A stretch of 64,000 nt of DNA from UBA1081 sp045535305 (GCA_045535305.1 JAZSLJ010000027.1:68736-132735); one strand, 5' to 3'. Counted from the first letter of the stretch, positions 1 through 8,984 are shown. The notes: generated by a model from the letters alone, not told the origin. Numbers and translations are program-made.

Positions 1-2628
1 AGTTGCACATTCTGCGACGGTGAATGCATTGAAAGACCGTTGAGTGGTCCTGCATATGTTACTGTTGACAAAGCTCTTGCAGATTTTTCCTATACAATGG
101 ATTATGTTTATGATCTTTTAGGATTTATTAAAAATGAATATACTCTCAACAAAGTACGTGCATTGTTTGAAAAAACCATACGCGACAGCGATGTATCATT
201 AGATTTTGAAGATTATCGCGAAAATGTGATTGCTATTCATAAAAATCTTGTTGCTGAGTTGCAGGCTATGAAGATTGATTCCGATGAAGGTGTTATTGAC
301 TGTGTTGCATCGACTCATATTGACGTTGCCTGGCTTTGGAGGTTTAAAGATACAATCCGTAAGGCAGGACGTTCAGCGTTGAATCAGTTGCGACTTATGG
401 ATAAATACGATGATTTTGAATTTTCGCTTTCACAACCCTCTGTATATAACTATATAAAAGAAGTTTACCCCGATATTTTTGAACAGATACGTCAGCGTGT
501 CAAAGAAGGCAAATGGCGTCTTGTGGGACCTATGTGGGTTGAATCGGATTTGAATATTTCCGGTGCAGAGTCTCTTATAAGAGAGTTTCTTTACGGACAT
601 CAATTCTTTAAAAATGAATTTGGTAAAACAAGTGATGTTTGCTGGATTCCCGACTCATTCGGTTTTCCTGCATCACTTCCGCAGATTTTTGCAAAATGCG
701 GCATGAAGAGCTTTTATACAACAAAAGTCCGTTGGCAGACCGCTAATGAATTCCCGTACAATGTGTTTGTGTGGGAGGGAATTGACGGCTCAAACCTTTA
801 CGCAACAGTACCTGATATGTCAAATTGCTATAACAACTCTATAGATAATGAAGACGTGCGTTTTGCATCTGATAGAATGCAGCAAAAGGATATCTGGGAC
901 CACGCTCTTATGTCATACGGCTTTGGTGATGGCGGCGGCGGCGTTACGGAAGAAATGCTTAAAAATTACCGTCTTTTGCAGATTGCTCCGGGTATGCCTC
1001 AGGTCAGAATTACAAAAGCAGAGGATTATTTTTCACAGCTTGACAAAAAACGCAGTAAATTACCAGTCTGGAAAGGTGAACTTTGTGTAGAAACTCATCA
1101 GGGAACATATACGACGATTTCCGATATAAAACGTAATAACCGTTATGCTGAAATGGCGTTCCGCAGACTTGATTTGCTTGCTGTTCTTGCTCAGGAAAAG
1201 GGCAAGGAGTCAGATTATGAAGAAATTGTGAAGAATTGGAAAAATCTTCTTCTTTGTCAGTTCCATGATGTACTCCCCGGCAGTTCAATAGATTCTGTTT
1301 ATGATGATGCTGAAAAAATTTATAAAGAACTGTTTGCTTTTGCTGATAAAAAACAAAAGGAACTTATCGAGAAAGCACTTTATAAAGATAATAACGGCAT
1401 GATTGAATTTACTGTATATAATCCGAATTCATTCCGTGCAAGCGGTTATGTTCCTGTTGATAAAAAGTATGCAGGATGCAGTTTCTCTAACGGTTCAGAT
1501 GTTCTGACTGACGCAGACGGTAATTGTAGTGTATATGTAGAGCTTGACGGATTTTCTTGTGAATGGTTCCAGATAAGCACAACAAGGTTGAAAGAGAAAA
1601 AAATTGATGCCCGTGATAACGGAAATTCAATATTAGTTGAAACACCTGCATTTAAATTTGAAATTTATTCTGACGGAACACTTCATAATTTTGTTGATAA
1701 ACGTGCGGACAGAGTTGTTTCCGACGGTGAAAAGGGTCTTAATAATTTTGTTACATACAAAGACGGTCCCGAGATGGAAGATGCCTGGAATATTGATAAA
1801 GAATATAAAATGCGTCCTGTTGATATGGGATGGGAGAACAGTGTTGAAATCGTTGAAAACAACGGTGAACGCGTAACTGTTCGTGTAACTAAAAAGCATA
1901 ACGATACTGTTATTACACAGGATATTATTGCTTACGCAAATATTGACAGGGTTGATTTTGTTTCTCATATTGATTGGCAGGAAAAATACAAGATTTTACA
2001 GGTTTCTTTCCCCGTAAATGTTTATGCAACACAGGCAAGCTATGAAATTGCTTACGGTATTGTTAAACGCAATACACACGCAAACACTCCTGCAGAAAAG
2101 TGGAAGCATGAATATGCGGCTCATCGTTTTACAGATCTGTCTGATGATGTTTACGGTGTTTCAATATTCAATGATTGTAAATACGGACATAACGTTATTG
2201 ATAATGATATGATTATGACGCTTTTCCGTAATACAGACAATCCCTCACGTTTCCGTGATACAGGAGAGCATGATTTCTCATATTCTATTTATCCTCATAT
2301 GGGCGGACTGTCTGCAGGCAGAGTAGCTCAGAATGCATATCAGTTCAATTCACCTTTTATTGTGTTTGAAGGTGAAGGTTTTGCAGAAAAACCGTTTGTT
2401 TCTCTTTCAAACGAAGGTATGATTATTGACTGCATCAAGCCCGCAGAGGACGGTAACGGCTTCATTGTACGTATGTATGAGCCTTACGGCATACCGGGAA
2501 AAACCGTTCTCAATATTAAACGTGATGCAAAAATTACTGAGGTTACACCTCTTGAAGAGTATCTTTGCGAATGTAACGGCGAAATTGCATATAAACCCTT
2601 TGAAATCCGCACATTCCGTATAGTTTAA
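1..2628 (+). CDS. alpha-mannosidase, GH38 family (5' end cut by window)
   Basis: The reading frame is open from base 1, so the true start lies upstream; 875 residues are visible and the family is usually about 1000 long. It is a retaining glycoside hydrolase that removes alpha-mannosyl residues, in bacteria normally cytoplasmic. The GH38 catalytic core is clear: the STHIDVAWLW zinc-binding segment, the GPMWVESD stretch, and CWIPDSFGFPASLPQI carrying the expected nucleophile Asp. The zinc ligand FHDVLPG lies further on, followed by the beta-sandwich C-terminal domains. A TTG at 40 could be mistaken for a start but sits inside conserved sequence. A terminator follows at once. Neighbouring GH28 and lipase genes suggest a glycan or lipid scavenging locus. 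Confidence 0.93.
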   Translation, partial: SCTFCDGECIERPLSGPAYVTVDKALADFSYTMDYVYDLLGFIKNEYTLNKVRALFEKTIRDSDVSLDFEDYRENVIAIHKNLVAELQAMKIDSDEGVIDCVASTHIDVAWLWRFKDTIRKAGRSALNQLRLMDKYDDFEFSLSQPSVYNYIKEVYPDIFEQIRQRVKEGKWRLVGPMWVESDLNISGAESLIREFLYGHQFFKNEFGKTSDVCWIPDSFGFPASLPQIFAKCGMKSFYTTKVRWQTANEFPYNVFVWEGIDGSNLYATVPDMSNCYNNSIDNEDVRFASDRMQQKDIWDHALMSYGFGDGGGGVTEEMLKNYRLLQIAPGMPQVRITKAEDYFSQLDKKRSKLPVWKGELCVETHQGTYTTISDIKRNNRYAEMAFRRLDLLAVLAQEKGKESDYEEIVKNWKNLLLCQFHDVLPGSSIDSVYDDAEKIYKELFAFADKKQKELIEKALYKDNNGMIEFTVYNPNSFRASGYVPVDKKYAGCSFSNGSDVLTDADGNCSVYVELDGFSCEWFQISTTRLKEKKIDARDNGNSILVETPAFKFEIYSDGTLHNFVDKRADRVVSDGEKGLNNFVTYKDGPEMEDAWNIDKEYKMRPVDMGWENSVEIVENNGERVTVRVTKKHNDTVITQDIIAYANIDRVDFVSHIDWQEKYKILQVSFPVNVYATQASYEIAYGIVKRNTHANTPAEKWKHEYAAHRFTDLSDDVYGVSIFNDCKYGHNVIDNDMIMTLFRNTDNPSRFRDTGEHDFSYSIYPHMGGLSAGRVAQNAYQFNSPFIVFEGEGFAEKPFVSLSNEGMIIDCIKPAEDGNGFIVRMYEPYGIPGKTVLNIKRDAKITEVTPLEEYLCECNGEIAYKPFEIRTFRIV

Positions 2629-2636
2629 ACTTATAA

Positions 2637-2667
2637 ATCCTATTTCTTCGGAGATAGGATTTTTTTG
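2637..2667 (+). terminator. Rho-independent terminator after alpha-mannosidase
   Basis: A 10-bp stem (ATCCTATTTC against GAGATAGGAT, one G-U pair) with a TTCG tetraloop is followed by a run of seven T. It closes the mannosidase transcript. Confidence 0.85.
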
Positions 2668-2696
2668 TTGCAAAAAACAATTTTTATATGTATAAT
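2668..2696 (+). promoter_or_regulatory. sigma-A type promoter for the GH28 gene
   Basis: TTGCAA at 2668-2673 and TATAAT at 2691-2696 are separated by 17 bp, just after the terminator and 29 bp before the GH28 start codon. Confidence 0.65.
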
Positions 2697-2725
2697 GAAT
2701 CTATAATATTTTTGGAGTGTTTCAA

Positions 2726-4111
2726 ATGAGCATTTTTTATGAGGTATCAGCCTACGGTGCAGTAGGCGACGGCAAAACTAATGACTGTGCGGCTATTCAG
2801 TCGGCTATTGATGCTTGCGAAGCGGCAGGTGGCGGCAGGGTAGTGCTTGAAAGCGGAAAAATATATTACAGTAACTCAATTCAGCTTAAAAAGAATGTAG
2901 AATTGCATCTGCAAAAAGGCTCTGTTTTAAAAGCGACATCGGATATTGATGGCTATATAAGACCCTGCAAGATGATTAATGACCCCAAAACCGCTTTAGT
3001 AGGAAATCCTGTTACAGGCAAACCCTCATTCGTATTCATTTACGGATTTGAGGCAGATGGTTGCTCAATTACGGGTGAAGGCACTATTGACGGCAACTGC
3101 TATGCATTTGTTAAACGTAAAGACAGATATTATGTAACCGGTGATTTTTATCCCCGTCCCACAACTATTTATATTGAAAAAAGTAATAATATTTCATTCC
3201 GTGATGTAACTATTACAAATGCTCCTTTCTGGACTCTGCATCCCGCAGGTTGTAATGATGTGCTTATTTCACAAATAAGGATTCTTAATCCTCTCGATGT
3301 TGCCAACAGCGACGGAATTGACCCCGACCATTGTTCAAATGTAAGAATTTTAGGCTGTCATATCACTTGCGCAGACGATTGCATATGCCTTAAAACCTCA
3401 AAGGGTAATGCGGAATACGGTCCTTGTGAAAATATTGTTATTGCCGATTGTACTCTTACATCAACCTCTGCCGCAATAAAAATAGGCACAGAGGGTGTTG
3501 GTGATTTCAGAAATGTAACAGTTCACAATTGCATTATTTCAAAAAGTAACAGAGGACTTTCAATTCAGATCCGCGACGGCGGTAATGTGGAAAACGTTAC
3601 TTTTTCCGATTGCACTGTTGAAACGCGCAGATTCTGCTCCGATTGGTGGGGTACTGCAGAGCCGATTACCATTACCTGCTTCCGACGTGATGAAAATACG
3701 GTTGCTGGTCATATTAAAAATATCCGCTATTTCAATATTACCTGTAAGGGCGAAAACGGTGTGCTTATATATTCTTCACCCGAAAATCCCATTGAAAACG
3801 TTGTGTTTGAAAATTGCAATATTCACGTTGCAAAAACATCAAAATGGGATTGCGGTAAATATGATTTGCGTCCTTGTATAGACCACGGTATAGAGGAAAA
3901 TGATAATTCTGCATTTTTTATAAGGAATGCAAAAAATGTTCGTATTGAGAAAACTGCTGTAAGCTGGGGAAAAACACCTTATGAATATTATAAACACGCT
4001 CTTGATGCTCTCAATGTTGAAAATCTTGAGCTTATAAGAAATAATTTTTCTGCCGCAACAGCGGTAACAGATATTATAAAAACTGTAAACACAACCATTG
4101 ACATGTCATAA
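2726..4111 (+). CDS. glycoside hydrolase family 28 (polygalacturonase-like)
   Basis: A 461-residue right-handed beta-helix enzyme expected to hydrolyse galacturonan or a related pectic chain. The N-terminus has the pectin-lyase-fold opening YGAVGDGKTNDCAAIQSAID. The GH28 active site is present in order: NSDGIDPDHC (paired catalytic Asp), CADDCICLKTS (catalytic Asp), then SNRGLSIQIRDGG and a late Tyr-rich strand. The start is ATG 2726, preceded by TTTGGAG eight bases upstream; the GTG at 2717 lies inside that ribosome binding site. No signal peptide is evident, so it probably acts inside the cell on imported oligomers. It sits downstream of a mannosidase but has its own promoter. Confidence 0.9.
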   Translation: MSIFYEVSAYGAVGDGKTNDCAAIQSAIDACEAAGGGRVVLESGKIYYSNSIQLKKNVELHLQKGSVLKATSDIDGYIRPCKMINDPKTALVGNPVTGKPSFVFIYGFEADGCSITGEGTIDGNCYAFVKRKDRYYVTGDFYPRPTTIYIEKSNNISFRDVTITNAPFWTLHPAGCNDVLISQIRILNPLDVANSDGIDPDHCSNVRILGCHITCADDCICLKTSKGNAEYGPCENIVIADCTLTSTSAAIKIGTEGVGDFRNVTVHNCIISKSNRGLSIQIRDGGNVENVTFSDCTVETRRFCSDWWGTAEPITITCFRRDENTVAGHIKNIRYFNITCKGENGVLIYSSPENPIENVVFENCNIHVAKTSKWDCGKYDLRPCIDHGIEENDNSAFFIRNAKNVRIEKTAVSWGKTPYEYYKHALDALNVENLELIRNNFSAATAVTDIIKTVNTTIDMS

Positions 4112-4126
4112 TTATTTTGGTATAAT
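4098..4126 (+). promoter_or_regulatory. consensus promoter for the lipase gene
   Basis: A perfect TTGACA (4098-4103) and a perfect TATAAT (4121-4126) are separated by 17 bp. The -35 box lies inside the 3' end of the GH28 gene. Confidence 0.75.
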
Positions 4127-4160
4127 TTTTTAAAAATGAAAGTAAAAGGAGTTTTTGCAT

Positions 4161-5255
4161 ATGTATTTTTTTAACAGAATTGCCGCAATGTTTATGTCCC
4201 TGATTATGGGCTTACTCTCATTATTCGGAATCTCAACCAATGACACAAAGGTTGACGAAAGCGAATGGAACACCAATTACAGCTATGTGTTTGTTCACGG
4301 CCTGATGGGTTGGGGTGAGGATGATTTTGTCTACGATGTTATGCCTTACTGGGGAATGTTCGGCGGCGACCTCATGTCTTATCTTAACAATAAAGGTTTT
4401 GACTGCTGTGCTGCATCTGTTGCACCTACTGACAGTGCATGGGACAGAGCTTGTGAGCTTTATGCACAGCTTACAGGTACCGTAACCGATTACGGTAAGG
4501 CTCATTCCGAAGAATACGGTCATGACAGATACGGTGAAGACTTTACCGGTAAAGCTCTCATTTCCGAATGGGATTCAGAAAATAAAATTAATCTTCTCGG
4601 TCATTCTTTCGGTGGCGCAACGGTGAGAATGTTTGCTCATCTTATGGCTGAAGGTGATGCAGATGAAATTGCAGCAACAAGTGAAGATGAAATAAGCGGT
4701 CTTTTCACAGGCGGTAAAGCTGATTGGATTTATTCCGTAACATCTCTTGCAGCTCCTCATAACGGCACAACTGCTTACGGCGTTGAAGAATCAGAGTCAG
4801 CTGACCTTGATACTGCGGCTTACGATATGCATATAGATAATGCTCTTGCGATGAATGAAAAGCTTACTATCAGCGAATATACATATTACTTTTCATTTGC
4901 ATGTTCAATGACACAGGCAAATGAAGACGGTACTTATACACCGATAGAAGAAAATATGGAGTCTCTGTTTGTTTCAAGCAGTGCGGAAATGGGTAAGCTT
5001 ACAGGCACAACTCCCGGCGGATATGTAGTTGGTGAGGAATGGCTTGATAATGACGGTCTTGTAAACACCTATTCGGCACTTGCACCCATAGGAAATCCCT
5101 CAACAGAATTTGATGCAGAAAATATTCAGTCAGGTATATGGAATATAATGCCTGTATATTATGGCGATCATATGTCTCTCCAGGGCGGTATGACTGTTGT
5201 TAATAATGTTAAACCGTTTTATATTGAACATCTTTCAATGATAAACAGTCTTTAA
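4161..5255 (+). CDS. secreted lipase, bacterial family I.5 type
   Basis: A 364-residue alpha/beta hydrolase with an N-terminal hydrophobic export segment (about residues 5-25), so probably secreted or surface bound; it would hydrolyse acylglycerols. The match to Geobacillus/staphylococcal-type lipases is clear in order: oxyanion-hole VHGLMGWG, the WDRACE stretch, a zinc-site-like AHSEEYGH, nucleophile elbow GHSFGG, SLAAPHNGTT, acid motif NDGLVNT and catalytic His in GDHMSL. The start is ATG 4161 with AAAAGGAG nine bases upstream; the TTG two codons earlier is less well placed. Its own consensus promoter lies in the preceding gene. Confidence 0.88.
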   Translation: MYFFNRIAAMFMSLIMGLLSLFGISTNDTKVDESEWNTNYSYVFVHGLMGWGEDDFVYDVMPYWGMFGGDLMSYLNNKGFDCCAASVAPTDSAWDRACELYAQLTGTVTDYGKAHSEEYGHDRYGEDFTGKALISEWDSENKINLLGHSFGGATVRMFAHLMAEGDADEIAATSEDEISGLFTGGKADWIYSVTSLAAPHNGTTAYGVEESESADLDTAAYDMHIDNALAMNEKLTISEYTYYFSFACSMTQANEDGTYTPIEENMESLFVSSSAEMGKLTGTTPGGYVVGEEWLDNDGLVNTYSALAPIGNPSTEFDAENIQSGIWNIMPVYYGDHMSLQGGMTVVNNVKPFYIEHLSMINSL

Positions 5256-5393
5256 AACAGAAAAATCAGATTTAAAGGAACTATCTCAGCACAAAATTAA
5301 TAATGTTCACAGGTTGTTCTTGTTTTGTTTACAAAACAAAGATGTTTTCAATGTATTATTTAGTAGTATGATTTTTTATAAAGGGTGTTTTTC

Positions 5394-6326
5394 ATGAGTA
5401 AAAGAAATTTCAGCTTGGTTGTACTTCTGGTGTCAAGCCTTGCTGCACTTACAGCTTCTATCATTCTTGTGGTAGATAGTTTTAATACAAATCCGGCATA
5501 TTCCAACTCTGTTGTGGATACTGAAACAACAACAGGCTCAAGTATACAGAATCCGATTGTTCAAAATCCCAATAATAATGTTGATGTTCCTGTAATAAAT
5601 AATGGCGATCCGAATAACAACAGTCAGGTTGAAAACCCAACCGGATCTTCACAAAACGGCACGGAAAATCCGAACGGTTCTGATGTACCCGGTGATGTTG
5701 CAAATATGTCAGAGGCGGAAATTCTTGCAATGCTTGGTGATGCTGTAAATAAGACAAAAGCATATACAAGCACATTGTCTGTTAAACACGTTGAAACATT
5801 TGATGCAAACGTAACCGAATGTACAGGCGGCTCCACAGTTGCATCTATCGCTAACTCAGTAGTAAGTTCTATTGCTGCACCTACTGATGAGGTTCTCACT
5901 TTCAACGGTGGTACTGCAACCGACAGTGAAGGTGAAACTGTTACAATTCTTCTTCCTCAGAAGGGTAATTTCAGGCTTACAATGGACGGTATTAAAACAA
6001 TAACCGCAACAAAAAACGGCGATGAAATCGTTGTTAAAGTTACTCTTGTTGAAGAAACTGTTGATCATACAGTTTTTCCCACATTCAATGCTGCAGGTGT
6101 AGGCTATCTTGATTTATCAACACTTGATTTAGGTGTTCTTTCCATAGACACCGCTAACATGATTTATCCCGGTTCTACTATCGAAGCACATATCCGTCCC
6201 GATGGATATGTTGGTTATGCAGCTTATACAATCCCCATGGATGTTAGTGTATCTACAAAAGGTCTTATAAAGGCTAATCTTGCTTTTGAAGGTATGCAGA
6301 CTGAAACATGGCAGTTTAATTGGTAA
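5394..6326 (+). CDS. membrane-anchored extracellular protein of unknown function
   Basis: A 310-residue protein with a signal-anchor (residues about 6-27, hydrophobic), then a low-complexity linker of roughly 70 residues rich in Asn, Pro, Gly and Thr, then a globular domain of beta-rich character ending in WQFNW. The linker resembles cell-surface spacers, so the C-terminal domain should lie outside the membrane. I do not recognise the domain and assign no function. The start is ATG 5394 after AAGGGTG; an in-frame TTG at 5385 is rejected. A strong terminator follows. It is the last clearly host-like gene before the prophage. Confidence 0.7.
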   Translation: MSKRNFSLVVLLVSSLAALTASIILVVDSFNTNPAYSNSVVDTETTTGSSIQNPIVQNPNNNVDVPVINNGDPNNNSQVENPTGSSQNGTENPNGSDVPGDVANMSEAEILAMLGDAVNKTKAYTSTLSVKHVETFDANVTECTGGSTVASIANSVVSSIAAPTDEVLTFNGGTATDSEGETVTILLPQKGNFRLTMDGIKTITATKNGDEIVVKVTLVEETVDHTVFPTFNAAGVGYLDLSTLDLGVLSIDTANMIYPGSTIEAHIRPDGYVGYAAYTIPMDVSVSTKGLIKANLAFEGMQTETWQFNW

Positions 6327-6336
6327 TAAAATAGTA

Positions 6337-6372
6337 AAAACCGACAAGTTTACTGCTTGTCGGTTTTGTTTT
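6337..6372 (+). terminator. Rho-independent terminator
   Basis: Stem AAACCGACAAG against CTTGTCGGTTT with a 6-7 base loop, followed by TTGTTTTG. It closes the gene ending at 6326. Confidence 0.8.
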
Positions 6373-6450
6373 GCAGGTATATCTTTGGACGTAAAAAACA
6401 AAGTCTGTTGACTTTTTTTTTTGAAGACTGACCCTAATTTTGATATAAAT

Positions 6451-6478
6451 GCACCCCTCTTTTGAGCCGAGGGGGTGC
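6451..6478. repeat. GC-rich inverted repeat in intergenic DNA
   Basis: GCACCCCTC pairs with GAGGGGGTGC (one bulged G) around a nine-base loop. The surrounding 150 bp (6373-6531) holds no gene, but includes a T10 run, this hairpin and a G8 run, unlike the flanking A/T-rich DNA. Role unknown; it lies near the left prophage boundary. Confidence 0.5.
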
Positions 6479-6531
6479 AAAGCCGTTTTAGGGCGTGCGT
6501 TTTTGACTTAGGGGGGGGCAAACGCTTGTGA

Positions 6532-7005
6532 TTATTTAAGATACTTATCAAAAAACTGCTTCGTTGCAGGAACACATATGACCTTAAACATATATTTTCC
6601 ACTTTTTTCTCTAAAAACAATGTAAGTACACCCTGCATTACGATATCGATAACCGCGTACTCGCATCGAATAACCAACTATAGTCTCTGCTGCGGCAATG
6701 TCTCGAATTGAAAATGTTTTTTCTGTTTTGATACCAAAGTAGTAATCTACAACAATAATCACATCGTCAACAATTTCAATATATGCCTTGTCCATATCCC
6801 TCAGTGTTATAGCAATTAATATCACAAGTACAGACAAATGGGCAAGAATCACAACGGCAGGCATAATGCTATTTATATATAAAGAACATACAACGGCCAT
6901 AAAAAGAAAGAACACAATTATTAAACCAAAAACAAAAGCAAGCATGAGCTTAACAGACTTCTTAGTTTCGATATTTGGTGTTCTGTCGTGGGTGCTAAAC
7001 CTCAT
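6532..7005 (-). CDS. two-TM membrane protein with a C-terminal PH-like domain, unknown function
   Basis: A 157-residue protein: a short basic N-terminus, two hydrophobic helices (about residues 20-40 and 47-68), then a cytoplasmic-type beta-rich region with alternating hydrophobics that looks like a bacterial PH-like domain. The start is ATG 7005, with AGAGGTG seven bases upstream. It has its own promoter on the - strand. It lies between the last host gene and the recombinase, so it could be host or prophage; orientation matches the prophage lysogeny arm. No specific function can be assigned. Confidence 0.65.
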   Translation of the reverse strand: MRFSTHDRTPNIETKKSVKLMLAFVFGLIIVFFLFMAVVCSLYINSIMPAVVILAHLSVLVILIAITLRDMDKAYIEIVDDVIIVVDYYFGIKTEKTFSIRDIAAAETIVGYSMRVRGYRYRNAGCTYIVFREKSGKYMFKVICVPATKQFFDKYLK

Positions 7006-7025
7006 AGTATCACCTCTCTATTTAC

Positions 7026-7054
7026 AATATAGCATATTATCTTCTGTAATTCAA
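7026..7054 (-). promoter_or_regulatory. promoter for the 6532-7005 gene
   Basis: On the - strand TTGAAT (7049-7054) and TATATT (7026-7031) are 17 bp apart and point towards the start codon at 7005. Confidence 0.6.
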
Positions 7055-7187
7055 CTATGTCCTCATATAAATCAACGATTATGCTATATTTTAATGATTA
7101 TAAATCTTTTATCGATTTAAAATGGTACAATCAAGTTATTTGTTAATTTCTCGACCCAAAAGTTTGTAAAATTCCTATTTTGGGTAT

Positions 7188-7229
7188 AAAATAACCATCA
7201 TTCCGTTGTATTGGAATGACGGTTATTTT
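7188..7229. terminator. long inverted repeat, probable bidirectional terminator
   Basis: A 17-bp stem with one mismatch (AAAATAACCATCATTCC against GGAATGACGGTTATTTT) around an eight-base loop, with A/T tracts on both outer sides. A second pair ACCCAAAA/TTTTGGGT lies at about 7154-7185. Together with the array to the right they fill the gene-free stretch 7006-7421. Confidence 0.6.
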
Positions 7230-7253
7230 CTGGTATGAATGACAATAACGGAT

Positions 7254-7444
7254 TCACTGAAAAACTTAAGTTCAGTGATATTCCGCCTGTGGCAGAGTGT
7301 TATTTTCGCTATGCAAAAGTGATATTGAAACCTGCGGTTTCAGTGATATTTTATTCGCCTTTTATAACTGCCCGAAGGGCTATATCACTCGGCTTTTGCC
7401 GAATATCACTGCGAAGCAATATCACTCGCCGAAGGCGAATAAAA
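7254..7444. repeat. array of eight small hairpins separated by AGTGATATT/AATATCACT spacers
   Basis: Small hairpins follow one another: 7254-7278, about 7283-7295, about 7304-7317, 7327-7341 (GAAACC/GGTTTC), 7370-7380 (GCCC GAA GGGC), 7390-7401 (CGGC/GCCG), 7411-7417 (GC GAA GC) and 7427-7437 (CGCC GAA GGCG). The left three spacers read AGTGATATT (7274, 7318, 7342) and the right three are its reverse complement (7381, 7402, 7418). An outer perfect 11-bp pair, TTTTATTCGCC (7349-7359) and GGCGAATAAAA (7434-7444), encloses the right half. It lies directly beyond the recombinase gene. Confidence 0.85.
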
Positions 7445-8984
7445 CTAAAAAGCACTTCCGAAGAAGTGCTTTCTCTGGCTGCCCATTTAATAAACTACCC
7501 GAACACCACAAATCATTGAATTTTTCAAGATTTTTATTGTGTTCATCTAATGTTAATGGCTTTCGATTTTTAATATTAAAATAAATAACTAGTTTATCAT
7601 CATAAATATAAACTGAATTTACAAATGTATCAATAATATGTTTTCTGAAATCTTCATCCTTCGGATTACCTTCACAGAACTGCTTTAGCCAATCTATAAC
7701 ATCAGCTTCTGTTAATTTGATTCTTGCTGCTACTGTCATTTTAGCAATAGCTACTTCGATATCCTTTTTCTGTTGTTCGAGTTCTGCTGATTTCTTATTG
7801 ATTTTATCAATGACTAATTGTGATGTAGCATTTAAAATTGCAGTTACGCATTTGTCTAGCTCTGTGTCAATTTTAATCAGTGTTTTTTTTAAACTATCTA
7901 TTTCTGACTGATTAAATTCCGAATTATATGATTTAACTACACCCTGTGCAATATAATTCATATTATCCGCTGAAAGAACATAGTTTAAAGTTTTTGCTAT
8001 AATATAATCTTCAATTTCAGATTTTCTTTCACTTTTCTTTTTGCATCCGTTTCTGCGTTTTCGATTATAACAAGTGTAATAATGATACGGTGTACCACTT
8101 TTCCCCGTTCCTTTATCACCGGTCATTAGAGAGCCACAATGACCGCAGAAGAGCTTGCCTGTGAGAAGATAAGAAATATCTTCATTGGACCTTTGACCTC
8201 TTAAACGCTTTCCGGATTCCTCTCTTTTCTGGCACTCCTCCCAAATATCTTTGCTGATTATAGCCGGACTTTCACGCTTGATTGCATCAGCTGTTCCGTA
8301 TTTATATGTTGCATCACCAAAATAAACTCTGTTATTTATAATTTGAGTTATTGAGTTAATTGTGAAATTATTATTTCCACGTGTTTTGTATCCACGTTCG
8401 TTACATTCTTGGCAAATTTCTTTTTTTCCTTTACCATTTGCATATTCGGTAAAAATAAATTTAACTATTTGTGCGGAAATATCATCAATTTGCAGCTTGC
8501 TGTCAACAACTTTATAACCGATAGGAGTATAACCGCCTGTGTTATTCCCTTTTAGTGCAGATTCTCGCATACCGCGTTTTACATTTTGTCCGAGTTGGCG
8601 ACTGTAAACCTCTGCCATTGCTTCAAGCATAGCTTCCATAATAATGCTTTCATCGCCATCGCCGACTGTTTCTGTAGCAGAGACTACTCTTATGCCGTAT
8701 TTTTTAAGTTTGTTTTTATAAATGGCAGAATCATAGCGATTTCTGGAGAATCTGTCAAGTTTCCAAACTATAATGTATTTAAACTGTTTCTTTTCTGCAT
8801 CGGCAATCATTCGTTGAAAATCGGGACGATTGTCAGAAGTTCCGCTTATTGCACGGTCAATGTATTCACCAATAATCTGATAACCGCAGTTCTTAGCGTA
8901 ATTATGGCAATAATGAAGCTGACCTTCAATGGATTGCTCAGTCTGGTTGTGTGAACTGTATCGAGCATATATAACAGCTTTCAT
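7422..8984 (-). CDS. large serine recombinase (probable prophage integrase)
   Basis: A 520-residue site-specific recombinase that would integrate and excise the element through short att cores. The catalytic resolvase domain (about 1-140) shows the nucleophile in ARYSSHNQ, GEYIDRAISG with the conserved Arg/Ser region, and VWKLDRFSRNRYDS. A recombinase domain follows, then a zinc ribbon (CGHCGSLMTG ... CYNRKRRNGCKKK) and a coiled-coil C-terminal region. The start is ATG 8984, preceded by AAAGGATG; the frame extends 35 codons further but without a better site. The last residues (ALLRKCF and on) are read from a terminator hairpin and the hairpin array. Position and orientation, outward from the repressor, fit an integrase. 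Confidence 0.9.
   Translation of the reverse strand: MKAVIYARYSSHNQTEQSIEGQLHYCHNYAKNCGYQIIGEYIDRAISGTSDNRPDFQRMIADAEKKQFKYIIVWKLDRFSRNRYDSAIYKNKLKKYGIRVVSATETVGDGDESIIMEAMLEAMAEVYSRQLGQNVKRGMRESALKGNNTGGYTPIGYKVVDSKLQIDDISAQIVKFIFTEYANGKGKKEICQECNERGYKTRGNNNFTINSITQIINNRVYFGDATYKYGTADAIKRESPAIISKDIWEECQKREESGKRLRGQRSNEDISYLLTGKLFCGHCGSLMTGDKGTGKSGTPYHYYTCYNRKRRNGCKKKSERKSEIEDYIIAKTLNYVLSADNMNYIAQGVVKSYNSEFNQSEIDSLKKTLIKIDTELDKCVTAILNATSQLVIDKINKKSAELEQQKKDIEVAIAKMTVAARIKLTEADVIDWLKQFCEGNPKDEDFRKHIIDTFVNSVYIYDDKLVIYFNIKNRKPLTLDEHNKNLEKFNDLWCSGSLLNGQPEKALLRKCFLVLFAFGE
7448..7473 (-). terminator. terminator hairpin inside the recombinase 3' coding end
   Basis: AGCACTTC (7451-7458) pairs with GAAGTGCT (7463-7470) around CCGAA-type loop bases; on the - strand the stem is followed by TTTTTAG. 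It lies wholly within the last codons of the recombinase gene. Confidence 0.7.

Noticed and set aside
5482..5905. Two - strand ORFs opposite the anchored protein gene
   Set aside because: They mirror its low-complexity Asn/Pro/Thr linker and have no site or family support.
6129..6677. 182-codon - strand ORF across the terminator at 6337-6372
   Set aside because: It spans a strong terminator and the 3' end of a convincing + strand gene, with no ribosome binding site.
7254..7444. CRISPR array at the hairpin cluster
   Set aside because: Repeats are nine bases long and appear in both orientations, with short hairpin-forming spacers of different length. No cas genes are near.
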